Source: Actinobacteria bacterium OV320
GTDB taxonomy: Bacteria > Actinomycetota > Actinomycetes > Streptomycetales > Streptomycetaceae
Assembly (NCBI GenBank): GCA_001298545.1
Contig: LJCX01000037.1
Span: 164,363 to 228,362, forward strand
Direction of reading: 5' to 3'
Length of the DNA stretch: 64,000 nucleotides
Numbering within the stretch: the first letter of the stretch is position 1; the number at the start of each line of letters is the position of its first letter. This document shows positions 39,521 to 48,062 of this stretch, in pieces. The notes under the pieces are model-generated. The model saw nothing but the letters and a program-made list of their open reading frames with translations, had not been told where the DNA came from and ran no database searches. The translations under genes were made by a program, and so were the position numbers.

Positions 39521-40708
39521 GTGAGCGTTCGTATCGGAGTGGAGGAGGAGTTCCACGTCCTGGAGGTGGAGAGCGGGCTGCTCGTGCCACGCGCCAATTC
39601 GCTCCTGCGACGCCTCCCGAGGCGTACCTTCACCACCGAGCTGCACCAGTCCACCGTGGAGTCGAACAGCGAGGTGCACACCTCCCTCGACGATCTGTAC
39701 GCCGACCTCGCCGCGACGAGACGGCAGCTCGACGCGGCCGCCTCTTCGCTGGGCCTCGCGGCGGTGGCCGCCGGTGCGGCGCCACTCGCTCCGGCGGCAG
39801 CCGCGCACCCCACCGCCGGAGCGCGCTATCGCCGCATGGTCGAGGACTACCGCACGGTCGCCGACGAACAGCTCATCTGCGGTGCCCAGGTCCATGTGGA
39901 CGTTCCCGACCGCGACACGGCGGTGCGGGTGATGTGCGCGGTCTCCGGCTGGCTGCCCGTGCTGCTCGCGCTCTCCGCCAGTTCGCCGTTCTGGCAGGGG
40001 GCCGACACCGGGTACGCGAGCTGGCGCACCATGCTCTGGCAGCGCTGGCCCACCGCGGGCCCGGCCGGCTGCTTCGCGAGCGCGGACGAGTACGACGCCA
40101 CGGTGCGCGACCTCGTCGGGTCCGGGATCATCAGCGACGCGGGGATGATCTATTACGACGTACGCCCCTCCGCGCACCTCGGGACGCTGGAACTGCGCAT
40201 CTGCGATTCCTGTCCGCGCGCGGAGACCGTCGTGCTCGTCGCCGGACTGTTCCGCGCCCTGGTCACCGAGGCCCGCGAGCGGCTCGGGACGGGCGGTGCC
40301 CCCGGCTGCGACGGCCGGCACGAGTGGCTGCGCGGTGCCTCCTGGCGGGCGGCCCGGTGCGGGCTCGAAGGCGGCCTGGTGGATCCCGGGACCCACCAGG
40401 AGGCACCCGCCGGGGAGGTCGTGCGCACGCTGCTCACCAGGCTGCGCCCCGCCCTGGAGGCGGACGGCGACTGGGGGACCGTCCGCTCGTTGGCGGAGGA
40501 GGCCCTCGCCGGCGGCAGTGCGGCACGCCGCATGCGCCGTGTCGTGGAGGAAGAGGATCTGCTGGCCTGTGTCGACATGCTGATCGCCGAGACCCGTGGC
40601 GAACGCGCCCCCGGCAGGGCGGCGGCCACCCACCGCGGGAACCTTCCGCCGGCCACCGGTGTGACGGACCCCGCCCAACCGTTCGCGCGACCGCTGACCC
40701 GCAGGTGA
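39521..40708 (+). CDS. GCS2-family carboxylate-amine ligase (YbdK/EgtA-like)
   Basis: A 395-aa ATP-dependent ligase of the glutamate-cysteine ligase 2 family: VRIGVEEEFHVLEVESG at the start (the VEEEF motif), ELHQSTVESNSEVHTSL, CGAQVHVDVPDRDTAVRV and LELRICDSCPRAETVVLVAGL. GTG at 39521 has GAGGAG five bases upstream. Members couple glutamate or another carboxylate to an amine; YbdK-type proteins often have unknown substrates and EgtA makes gamma-glutamylcysteine. It leads a three-gene set with an asparagine-synthase-like amidotransferase and a peptidase, a context recalling N-acetylglutaminylglutamine amide (NAGGN) osmolyte loci. Confidence 0.85.
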   Translation: MSVRIGVEEEFHVLEVESGLLVPRANSLLRRLPRRTFTTELHQSTVESNSEVHTSLDDLYADLAATRRQLDAAASSLGLAAVAAGAAPLAPAAAAHPTAGARYRRMVEDYRTVADEQLICGAQVHVDVPDRDTAVRVMCAVSGWLPVLLALSASSPFWQGADTGYASWRTMLWQRWPTAGPAGCFASADEYDATVRDLVGSGIISDAGMIYYDVRPSAHLGTLELRICDSCPRAETVVLVAGLFRALVTEARERLGTGGAPGCDGRHEWLRGASWRAARCGLEGGLVDPGTHQEAPAGEVVRTLLTRLRPALEADGDWGTVRSLAEEALAGGSAARRMRRVVEEEDLLACVDMLIAETRGERAPGRAAATHRGNLPPATGVTDPAQPFARPLTRR

Positions 40709-40806
40709 GTCGCCATGGTCACGGACCCACCATTCCCCTGCGCCGACCGTCCGGTCCCCATGTACCGGCGGTCGGCCCACGCCGAACGAAACGGAGGCGG
40801 CACATC

Positions 40807-42591
40807 ATGTGCGGTCTGAGCGGGGAGATCCGCTTCGACGGTCACCGACCCGATCTCGCGGCCGTCGAGCGCATGAGCGAGCGGCTCGCCGCCCGTGGTC
40901 CCGACGGCCGGGGAGTCTGGACGAGAGGCGCGGTGGCGCTGGGACATCGGCGACTGAAGATCATCGACCTGTCGGACCTCGCGGCGCAGCCGATGACCGA
41001 CTCCCGCGCCGGGCTCACCGGAGTCTTCAACGGCTGTGTGTACAACTACCGGGAGCTGCGCGAGGAGCTGCGGAGCCTGGGCCACCGGTTCACGACGACA
41101 TCCGACACCGAGGTGGTGCTGAAGGCCTACCGGCAGTGGGGCACCGCCTGCGTGGAGCGCTTCTACGGCATGTTCGCCTTCGCCCTCGTCGAGCACCGGT
41201 CCGGACGCGTGGTGCTGGGGCGCGACCGGCTGGGGATCAAGCCGCTGTACCTGGCCCGGACGCCGGGACGGCTGCGGTTCGCGTCCTCCCTGCCCGCCCT
41301 TCTCGCCGCCGGCGGTGTGGACACCTCACTCGATCCGGTCGCCGTCCATCAGTACCTGAGCTGGCACGCCACGGTCGCCGCCCCGCGTACCGTCCTCGGC
41401 GGTGTGCGCAAGCTCCCGCCGGCCACCGTGCGGGTCGTCGAACCGGACGGCACCCATCACGACCACCGCTACTGGCAGCCGTCCTACACGCGCCGGGCCG
41501 AGTACGCGGCGATGGGCGCGCACGACTGGCGCGACGCGATGCTGGAGGCGCTGCGTACGGCCGTACGCCGACGGATGGTCTCCGACGTCCAGGTCGGCGT
41601 CCTGCTCTCCGGCGGCCTGGACTCCAGCCTGATCGTCGCGCTGCTCGCGCAGGCGGGGCAGCGGGACCTGATGACGTTCAGCGTGGGATTCGAGTCGGAG
41701 GGCGGGGAGGAGGGCGACGAGTTCCGGTACTCGGACCTGGTGGCCCGGGAGTTCGGCACCGACCACCGTCGGCTGATGGTCCCCTCCGACCGGGTGTCGA
41801 CGGCCCTGGACGGTGCCGTCGCGGCGATGAGCGAGCCGATGACCAGCCACGACGTGGTCGCCTTCTATCTACTGTCCGAGCAGGTGTCCAAGGAGGTGAA
41901 GGTCGTGCAGAGCGGGCAGGGCGCCGACGAGGTGCTCGCCGGCTACCACTGGTACCCGCGGCTCGCCGACGTCGCCCGCGCGGACGCGGCCGAGCGGTAC
42001 GCCGACACGTACTTCGACCGGCCGCACGCCGACCTCACCCGGATCCTGGAACCCCGCATGCTGCCCGGCGACGACGTCTCGGGCCGTTTCGTCCGGGACC
42101 ACATGGCGGTCCCCGGAGCCGAGACGGCCCTGGACGCGGCCCTGCGTCTGGACACGCACGTGATGCTCGTCGACGACCCGGTCAAGCGGGTCGACAACAT
42201 GACCATGGCCTGGGGGCTGGAGGCCCGAGTGCCGTTCCTCGACCACGAACTGGTCGAGCTGGCCGCGGCCTGCCCGCCGGAACTCAAGCTGGCCGACGGC
42301 GGCAAGGGCGTGCTGAAGGCGGCCGGCCGGCAGCTGCTGCCCCGGGACATCGTCGACCGGCCCAAGGGCTACTTCCCGGTCCCGGCGATCAGGCACATGG
42401 CGGGCCCCGTCCTGAAGCGGGTACGCGAAGCGCTCGAGGCACCCGAGGCGAGGCAGCGCGGCCTCTTCCAGGAGTCGTACGTGTCCCAGCTGCTCGAGGC
42501 GCCCGACGAGCACCGCACCAAACGGGGAGCGAACGCCCTGTGGCAGATAGCGTTGCTGGAGATATGGCTGCAGACGCACGGCATCACGTGA
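40807..42591 (+). CDS. Asparagine synthase-like amidotransferase (NAGGN-type)
   Basis: A 594-aa class II glutamine amidotransferase. The nucleophile Cys2 follows the initiator (MCGLSGEI), the glutaminase domain continues through HRRLKIIDLS and FNGCVYNYRELR, and the synthetase domain has the PP-loop GVLLSGGLDSSLIVALL and VVQSGQGADEVLAGYHWYP. The sequence is closer to the N-acetylglutaminylglutamine amidotransferases than to AsnB, as judged by memory of the family. GGAGG precedes the ATG. The stop overlaps the peptidase start. It would amidate a dipeptide carboxylate using glutamine and ATP. Confidence 0.85.
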   Translation: MCGLSGEIRFDGHRPDLAAVERMSERLAARGPDGRGVWTRGAVALGHRRLKIIDLSDLAAQPMTDSRAGLTGVFNGCVYNYRELREELRSLGHRFTTTSDTEVVLKAYRQWGTACVERFYGMFAFALVEHRSGRVVLGRDRLGIKPLYLARTPGRLRFASSLPALLAAGGVDTSLDPVAVHQYLSWHATVAAPRTVLGGVRKLPPATVRVVEPDGTHHDHRYWQPSYTRRAEYAAMGAHDWRDAMLEALRTAVRRRMVSDVQVGVLLSGGLDSSLIVALLAQAGQRDLMTFSVGFESEGGEEGDEFRYSDLVAREFGTDHRRLMVPSDRVSTALDGAVAAMSEPMTSHDVVAFYLLSEQVSKEVKVVQSGQGADEVLAGYHWYPRLADVARADAAERYADTYFDRPHADLTRILEPRMLPGDDVSGRFVRDHMAVPGAETALDAALRLDTHVMLVDDPVKRVDNMTMAWGLEARVPFLDHELVELAAACPPELKLADGGKGVLKAAGRQLLPRDIVDRPKGYFPVPAIRHMAGPVLKRVREALEAPEARQRGLFQESYVSQLLEAPDEHRTKRGANALWQIALLEIWLQTHGIT

Positions 42592-44753
42592 GTGGCGGGC
42601 CGAGCGCCGCGGCGGCCCTGGCCGGCGACCCGGTCGCCCCACCGCCCTCCGACACGCGGGCGGCGGACCGGAGTGGCACCGCCTTGGCGGCCGCCCCCGC
42701 CCCGGCGCCGGTCCCCCTGCCCGAGGCGAGCGGCCCGCGGGACGCCGTGACGCGGCTGCGCTCCCACGGCTGCTGGTATCCCTCCGCCAGCCCCGACGGC
42801 TCCGAGGCGGCCTTCATCTGCGACCGGGGCGGCGTCCCCCAGCTGTGGGCCGGGCCCCTCGCCGGGGGCGAGGTGCACCTCCTCGACTCCTTGCCGGATC
42901 CGGTCAAGGAGGTGTCCTGGTCACCGGACGGCCGCTGGATCGCCTACACCACCGCACCGGGCGGTGGCGAGCACACCCGGGTGCTGTGCGTACGACCCGA
43001 CGGCACCGGCCGCCGCGTGCTGGCCGGGGCCGACCCCGGCCATACCGCCCACCTGGGCTGCTGGGCGCACGACGGCTCGGCCGTCGCCGTCACGCTCGCC
43101 GCGCCGGGCATCGGCACGCCACAGAACGGTGCGGGACCGACCGGTGCCGACGCCGCCCTGCCGGCCAACTGGGCCGACAGGGACGGCCGGGCGACCCTCC
43201 TGGGCGGAACTCCGTACGACACCGCACCCGGACCGGGGCGGACCGTCACGGCGCCCGGTGCCCCGGAGCCCCCGGTACCGTCGGTCCGCTCCGACGGCGG
43301 GCTGTCGGCCTACCTGATCGACCCCGACGGTCTGGCGTCCCCCGTCCTGCTCGCCACGGAGACGCACGCCGCCACCCTGCGGGTGTGCGACATCAGCCGC
43401 GACGGCGGTCTCGTGCTGCTGCGCCGGGGGCCGCGAGGACGGCGGGAGGCCGTCGTCCGGCGCACGGCCGACTCGGCCACCACGTGCACCGTGCCGGTCG
43501 CCGACGGCGATCCGTGGATCGGACGGTTCTCACCCGACCGGCGGACGCTGTGGCTGCGCAGCGACGCCGAACGCGAGTACGCGGCACTCCTCGCCGTCGC
43601 CCTCGGCACCGACGGCCTACCGCACGGCACGTCCGTGATGGCGGAACGGCAGGACAGTGACCTCGACCTCCTGGCGTTCTCGCACGACGGCCGCACCGCC
43701 GCACTGTCCTGGAACGAACGGGGCGAGAGCCGGCTCGAACTCGTCGAACCCCTCCCGACGCGGCGGGCCCCCTACGGCCCGCTGGCCACGACGACCGTCC
43801 CCCTGCCGCACGAGGTCGTCACCCGCGTCGAGAGGGCCGGCCCGCGGGGACTGCTGCCCGCGCTGTCCGGTTCCCAACGCCGACCCGGGGTGTGGTGGGC
43901 CGCCGAAGGCGTTGCTCTGCTGCGCACCCCCTGGTCCTCCCGTGACGAGGACGCCACCGCGCCGGACCGCCGGCCCGTACGCCCCGTCCTCCTGCGGCTC
44001 ACGGCGCGGGACGGACTGCCCCTGAGCGGCTGGTACTACCGGGCGCCGGGCCGGGCGCCGGGTGACCCGGCGCCCTGCGTGATCCACCTGCACGGCGGTC
44101 CGGAGGAGCACGAACGCCCGGTCTTCAGCCCGCTCTACCACGAGTTGACCGGGCGTGGGCTGGACGTGTTCGCCCCCGACGTCCGAGGCTCCTCGGGGCA
44201 CGGCAGATCGTTCGTCGACGCCGACCTGGGCGCCGGACGCTTCGCCGCGCTGGACGACGTCGCGGACTGCGCCGCCCACGCGGTGCCCGCGGGCCCCGCC
44301 GACCCGACCCGTCTGGCGGTCATGGGGCGCTCGTACGGCGGTTACCTGACGTTCGCCTCCCTCGTACGGCACCCGGATCTGTTCCGCACCGGCGTCGCCG
44401 TCTGCGGCATGTCGGACCTCGCGACCTTCTTCGCCGGTACGGAGCCCTGGCTCGCCGAGTCGGCGGCCCACAAGTACGGCCACCCCGAGCGCGACCGCGA
44501 ACTGCTGCGGGAGCTCTCGCCGATGACCCGCATCGACGCGCTGCGCGTCCCCCTGCTCGCCGTCCACGGCGAACACGACACCAACGTGCCGCCTGCGGAG
44601 TCCGAGCAGTTCGTACGGGCGGCGCGCGACCGCGGCATCCCGGCCGAGCTGCTCACCCTGAGGGACGAGGGGCACGACTTCCTGCGTGCGGACAACCGGC
44701 GACTCTTCCGCCGAACCGCCGCGGACTGGCTGGAACGCCACCTGGCCGGTTGA
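42588..44753 (+). CDS. S9-family (prolyl oligopeptidase-like) peptidase
   Basis: A 721-aa protein with an N-terminal beta-propeller (WYPSASPDGSEAAFICD; WSPDGRWIAYTT repeats) and a C-terminal alpha/beta-hydrolase domain: CVIHLHGGPEEHERPVF, nucleophile in MGRSYGGYLTFASL, Asp in VHGEHDTNVPP and His in LRDEGHDFLR. It starts with GTG overlapping the amidotransferase stop (GTGA). In NAGGN loci the third gene is normally an M42 peptidase, so an S9 enzyme here is unusual; it may recycle the peptide product. No signal peptide was seen, so it is probably cytosolic. Confidence 0.87.
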   Translation: MSGGPSAAAALAGDPVAPPPSDTRAADRSGTALAAAPAPAPVPLPEASGPRDAVTRLRSHGCWYPSASPDGSEAAFICDRGGVPQLWAGPLAGGEVHLLDSLPDPVKEVSWSPDGRWIAYTTAPGGGEHTRVLCVRPDGTGRRVLAGADPGHTAHLGCWAHDGSAVAVTLAAPGIGTPQNGAGPTGADAALPANWADRDGRATLLGGTPYDTAPGPGRTVTAPGAPEPPVPSVRSDGGLSAYLIDPDGLASPVLLATETHAATLRVCDISRDGGLVLLRRGPRGRREAVVRRTADSATTCTVPVADGDPWIGRFSPDRRTLWLRSDAEREYAALLAVALGTDGLPHGTSVMAERQDSDLDLLAFSHDGRTAALSWNERGESRLELVEPLPTRRAPYGPLATTTVPLPHEVVTRVERAGPRGLLPALSGSQRRPGVWWAAEGVALLRTPWSSRDEDATAPDRRPVRPVLLRLTARDGLPLSGWYYRAPGRAPGDPAPCVIHLHGGPEEHERPVFSPLYHELTGRGLDVFAPDVRGSSGHGRSFVDADLGAGRFAALDDVADCAAHAVPAGPADPTRLAVMGRSYGGYLTFASLVRHPDLFRTGVAVCGMSDLATFFAGTEPWLAESAAHKYGHPERDRELLRELSPMTRIDALRVPLLAVHGEHDTNVPPAESEQFVRAARDRGIPAELLTLRDEGHDFLRADNRRLFRRTAADWLERHLAG

Positions 44754-44770
44754 ACCGCCCGGTCGGCGGC

Positions 44771-45487
44771 CTAGGGTGCTTTGGCTTTCGTGTGGAGGAC
44801 CTCGCGGGCCTGCTCCGCGGCGCGGGTTATGCCCTCGGCGACGAAGTCGACGAAGCGGGCGATGTTCTCGAGGCGGGCGGCGGCCGGGGTGTCGGAGCCG
44901 AGGACCCCGACGCCCTGCCGAGCGGCCTCGGCGAGCTGGGCGCTGGACCGGGCACCGGCGATCGTCGACTGGTAGAAGACGTCGTCGTCCACGAGGTAAC
45001 GCTCGCGGCGGCCTTCGCCCCGTTCCCGGCCGATGAGGCCCTGGCTCTCGAGGAACGCGACCGCCTTGGACACGGACGCCGGGCTGACCTCCAGGCGCTG
45101 GACGAGCTCGGACGCGGTGAGGCTGCCCGCGTCGGTGGTGTAGAGGCAGGTGAGCACCCGGGACATCATCTTGGGCAGGCCCTGTCCCATGAGCAGGGTG
45201 GTGAACATCTCCTCGTACTCGCGCACGGCCTCGGCGTCACGTCCGTGAGCCGGTGCGGGCGCCGCCCCCCGGGGAGTGGCCTGCCTGCGCCGGTGGGTGC
45301 GGCGTTCGGTCGCGTGGTGGGCCAGGTCGGCGCGGTAGGCGGTGGGGCCGCCGTTGCGCATCACCTCACGCGTGACCGTGGAGGTCGGACGATCGAGACG
45401 TCTGGCGATCTCCGCGTAGGCGAGGCCGTCGGCCAGCCCCAGCGAGATCTGCTGGCGTTCCTGCTGAGTGAGTCTGCCTCCCGGCAT
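44771..45487 (-). CDS. Two-HTH regulator: IS30-like HTH_38 plus MarR/GbsR domain
   Basis: A 238-aa protein. Residues 1-45 look like the HTH_38 domain of IS30-type transposases (LTQQERQQISLGLADGLAYAEIARRLDRPTSTVTREV, with RNGG after it). Residues from about 90 form a MarR/GbsR-like winged helix (SELVQRLEVSPASVSKAVAFLESQGLI, wing GEGRRERYLV), followed by helices. AAGGAG lies before the ATG. It is divergent from a DUF4097 gene, with five TGCAACG boxes between. In related loci such a regulator accompanies a DUF4097 protein and an efflux ABC transporter. Confidence 0.83.
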   Translation of the reverse strand: MPGGRLTQQERQQISLGLADGLAYAEIARRLDRPTSTVTREVMRNGGPTAYRADLAHHATERRTHRRRQATPRGAAPAPAHGRDAEAVREYEEMFTTLLMGQGLPKMMSRVLTCLYTTDAGSLTASELVQRLEVSPASVSKAVAFLESQGLIGRERGEGRRERYLVDDDVFYQSTIAGARSSAQLAEAARQGVGVLGSDTPAAARLENIARFVDFVAEGITRAAEQAREVLHTKAKAP

Positions 45488-45540
45488 GGCGAGCTCCTTC
45501 GTGCGCCGTGGTGTCGCCACCATAGCGTTCACTCCCCACC

Positions 45541-45667
45541 CATTGCAACGAACGGACATGCTGTCGTTGCATTGAATTTCAAACCATTGCAACGATTTAT
45601 GGCCTCTGAACTGCAACTCTGCTGATTGAGTGCAACGAAGACGTTGATAGATCAGTGAATGCAACGT
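45541..45667. promoter_or_regulatory. Cluster of five TGCAACG boxes
   Basis: CATTGCAACGA at 45541 and 45585 (identical), the same motif inverted at 45564-45574 (TCGTTGCATTG), then GAGTGCAACGA at 45628 and GAATGCAACGT at 45657. They fill the divergent region between the two-HTH regulator and DUF4097 and are probably its binding sites. Spacing of about 43 nt between three of them equals roughly four helical turns. Confidence 0.7.
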
Positions 45668-45709
45668 AGCTTTTCCGGTGTCAGAAACAACGGACCGAAG
45701 GAGAGCACG

Positions 45710-46375
45710 ATGTACAAGTTCGAGACCCCCGCCCCGATCGCCGCCGTCCTCGACATCCCCGCGGGGCGCATCCGGTTCATCGCCGCCGACCGGGCCGACA
45801 CCACCGTCGAGGTCCTGCCCGCGGACGCCTCGAACACCCGCGACGTGAAGGCCGCGGAGCAGGCCCGGGTCGAATACGACGGCGGCGTCCTGCGGATCGA
45901 GGCCTCGGCGCAGAACCGGATCCTCGGCAACTCCGGAGCCATCGAGGTGACCATCCAACTGCCCGCCGATTCCTCGGTCGAGGGGAAGGCGGCCAGCGCC
46001 GAGTTCCGGGGCGTCGGACGGCTCGGCGACGTCGTCATCGAGGACTCGCACGGCGCGATCAAGCTCGACGAGGCCGCGAGCGCCCGCCTCACCCTGCTCG
46101 CCGGTGACATCGCGGTCGGCCGTCTCAAGGGCCCTGCGGAGATCAGCACCAAGAAGGGCGACATCCGGATCGCCGAGGCCGTGCGCGGCACGGTCGTGCT
46201 CCGCACCGACGCCGGCGAGGTGTCGGTCGGCGCCGCCCGCGGAGTCTCCGCCTCCCTGGACGCCGGCACCGGCTACGGCCGGATCGACAACGCGCTCAAG
46301 AACACCGACGGCGTCGCCGACCTGAACATCCACGCGACCACCGCCTACGGCGACATCGTCGCCCGCAGCCTCTGA
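45710..46375 (+). CDS. DUF4097 beta-strand repeat protein
   Basis: A 221-aa protein composed of repeated short beta strands (IPAGRIRFIAADRADTTVEV; SAEFRGVGRLGDVVIEDSHG; GYGRIDNALKNTDG), as in the DUF4097/adhesin-like beta-helix family. There is no signal peptide or membrane span. AAGGAG lies before the ATG. In many actinobacteria it sits between a MarR-type regulator and a drug-efflux ABC transporter; here the transporter is reduced to a stub at 46388. Function unknown. Confidence 0.85.
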   Translation: MYKFETPAPIAAVLDIPAGRIRFIAADRADTTVEVLPADASNTRDVKAAEQARVEYDGGVLRIEASAQNRILGNSGAIEVTIQLPADSSVEGKAASAEFRGVGRLGDVVIEDSHGAIKLDEAASARLTLLAGDIAVGRLKGPAEISTKKGDIRIAEAVRGTVVLRTDAGEVSVGAARGVSASLDAGTGYGRIDNALKNTDGVADLNIHATTAYGDIVARSL

Positions 46376-46387
46376 GGAGGATTCGTC

Positions 46388-46471
46388 ATGACCGACCCGG
46401 CCATCGCGGCGAACGGGCTGCGCAAGTCGGCGCCGCCGCCGATGCCCGCGCTCATCGCGTCGCCGAAGTAG
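46388..46471 (+). pseudogene. 5' stub of a DrrA-like ABC transporter ATPase
   Basis: A good ribosome site (AGGAGG, about eight bases upstream) leads to ATG at 46388 and the peptide MTDPAIAANGLRKS, the usual opening of daunorubicin-resistance-type ABC ATPases. After residue 14 similarity ends, a Pro-rich run follows and the frame closes at 46471. Nothing of Walker A or later motifs remains, so the transporter genes that normally follow DUF4097 appear to have been deleted. Confidence 0.6.
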
Positions 46472-46582
46472 CCGTCGTGACAACGCGGGCCCACCTCCCG
46501 CACCTTGTTCCGCCCGAGGGCGGCGCACTCCGACACCGAGTCGGCGCACGCCGCCCTGTTCGGTGGGACGTCTCGGGGTCGG

Positions 46583-47398
46583 TCAGTCCAGCAAGGCGGC
46601 CGTGAACGTCTCGCGGTGCGTCACGAGCCACTCCTGAATGCGGTCCCAACGGCGCCATCCTCCGCGCTCGGACAGCGCCTGGACGTAGAGGGGATCACCG
46701 TCCGCCACGCGGTCGGCGACGAAAGCCCGGCAGGAAGCGGTGGCCTGCTCGACGACTTCGGGCAGTTCGGCGCGCTCCTGCGGGGAGAGGCCATAGGCGT
46801 CGGCGAGGATTCGGAGTCGTGCCAGGGCGTCCAGCCCGGCGGGGTAGTAGGCCGCCGCGGACGCGGGATCGAGCATCGGCACCCAGTAGCGGGCGGTCAT
46901 GGCGACGTCCCACACCGGTCGGCCCGGGGCCGCCAGATCGAAATCGATCAGAGCCGCGGCACGGCCTTCGCGGAAGACGACGTTGTCCGGGCATACATCG
47001 TTGTGGCACAGCATCGTTCCTCCCTCCGGATCGGCCAGGGCCCGCGGCCACTGCGCGCGAGCGTCGACCGCGATGGCCGCGCCGGCCTCGTGCAGGCGCC
47101 GCAGCAGACCTCCGACCGACCTCAGCGCGGTGTCTGTCATCGCCCAGCGAGGATAGGGCGGCAGGGCGACATCGCCGGGGATGTAGGTCAGCTGCTCGCG
47201 GCCGTCCGCAGTGAGACGGACCGGGATCGGAGCCGCGTCGAAGCCGTGGTCCGCGAGCGCGACGAGGTGCGCGTGGAGGGCCCGCGCGGTGCGTGGCGCC
47301 GGGCGATCCACCAGATCACCGCGACGGAAGACGTCCCCCGCGTTCGCCATGCCGCCGACCAGCTCCACGCGGGCTGTCGCCTCGCTCTCAGCGGTCAT
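46583..47398 (-). CDS. Aminoglycoside phosphotransferase-fold protein (APH family)
   Basis: A 271-aa kinase-like protein with the catalytic loop LCHNDVCPDNVVF (HxDxxxxN) and the metal-binding ALIDFDLAAPGRPVWDVA. The start at 47398 gives MTAESEATARVELVGG, the usual family beginning. Members phosphorylate small molecules (antibiotics, sugars, amino alcohols); genuine resistance is only one possibility. It stands alone between an ABC remnant and a short hypothetical gene. Confidence 0.83.
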   Translation of the reverse strand: MTAESEATARVELVGGMANAGDVFRRGDLVDRPAPRTARALHAHLVALADHGFDAAPIPVRLTADGREQLTYIPGDVALPPYPRWAMTDTALRSVGGLLRRLHEAGAAIAVDARAQWPRALADPEGGTMLCHNDVCPDNVVFREGRAAALIDFDLAAPGRPVWDVAMTARYWVPMLDPASAAAYYPAGLDALARLRILADAYGLSPQERAELPEVVEQATASCRAFVADRVADGDPLYVQALSERGGWRRWDRIQEWLVTHRETFTAALLD

Positions 47399-47432
47399 GC
47401 CGATCACGTTACCGCCAGGCATCGTCCCGGCC

Positions 47433-47459
47433 GACCGGACCGACCGGTCCGACCGGTCC
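47433..47459. repeat. Three 9-bp tandem repeats (GACCGGWCC)
   Basis: GACCGGACC is followed by two copies of GACCGGTCC, upstream of the phosphotransferase start. Each GACCGGTC is self-complementary, so the run could form alternative hairpins. Confidence 0.6.
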
Positions 47460-47543
47460 GGACAAGTCAACTCCCCACCCGGCCTTGCCGCTTCGGGAAC
47501 ATGAGGGAGCTCGGCCCGGCGCGGCTCGCGGCCGTGAACGGCT

Positions 47544-47579
47544 CCGCGCCCCCGGGGCGGGGGTGGCCCGGGGGCGCGG
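47544..47579 (-). terminator. Strong GC hairpin after the 117-aa hypothetical gene
   Basis: A 13-bp perfect stem (CCGCGCCCCCGGG at 47544-47556 with its complement at 47567-47579) lies 28 nt past the stop at 47608. It has no U-run. Confidence 0.65.
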
Positions 47580-47607
47580 AAGACGGGGGACTGCGGCATT
47601 CAGGTGT

Positions 47608-47961
47608 TCAGACGCGCAGCAGCAGCTCCAGTTCGGCCGGGCGCATGCCGGGGTCTGCGGGTGCGCTCGGCGCGTCGTCCAGCTCGAAGGCCCACCGGTG
47701 CGAAGGGGCGCAGCCGAAGGTCAGCTCGGAGATCACCGGAAGAAAGAGATCGGCGCTGTCCGCGCAGTCCCAGATCAGCGCCAGTCCCTCCCAGCCCGCC
47801 ACGGGGTCGTCGATCCACTGACCGTCCCGCAGGCCGGGGTATTCGCCGGCGAGCGAGACCGCCGCCCCCGGACCGAAACCCGCCTCTTGGGACCTGACCG
47901 TCCGGGCGGTGCCGGACGCGGCACCGCGTGTCCCGTCCCACCAGGCGATGACGACATGCAT
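47608..47961 (-). CDS. Hypothetical 117-aa protein
   Basis: It starts MHVVIAWWDG at an ATG with GGAGG four bases upstream. It is acidic, with WDCADSADLFLPVISELTF and a C-terminal RPAELELLLRV. There is no signal peptide, membrane span or cysteine motif. I do not recognise the family. It is followed by a strong hairpin and appears to be monocistronic. Confidence 0.65.
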   Translation of the reverse strand: MHVVIAWWDGTRGAASGTARTVRSQEAGFGPGAAVSLAGEYPGLRDGQWIDDPVAGWEGLALIWDCADSADLFLPVISELTFGCAPSHRWAFELDDAPSAPADPGMRPAELELLLRV

Positions 47962-48062
47962 GGGGCCTCCCTGTGCAGAGTGTCTGTCGTGCGCGATGTC
48001 GCGGTGTCCCCGTTGACACCCGTGCATGGCTCCGGTGCCGGCCGGGTGGGCCGGTCACCGGG

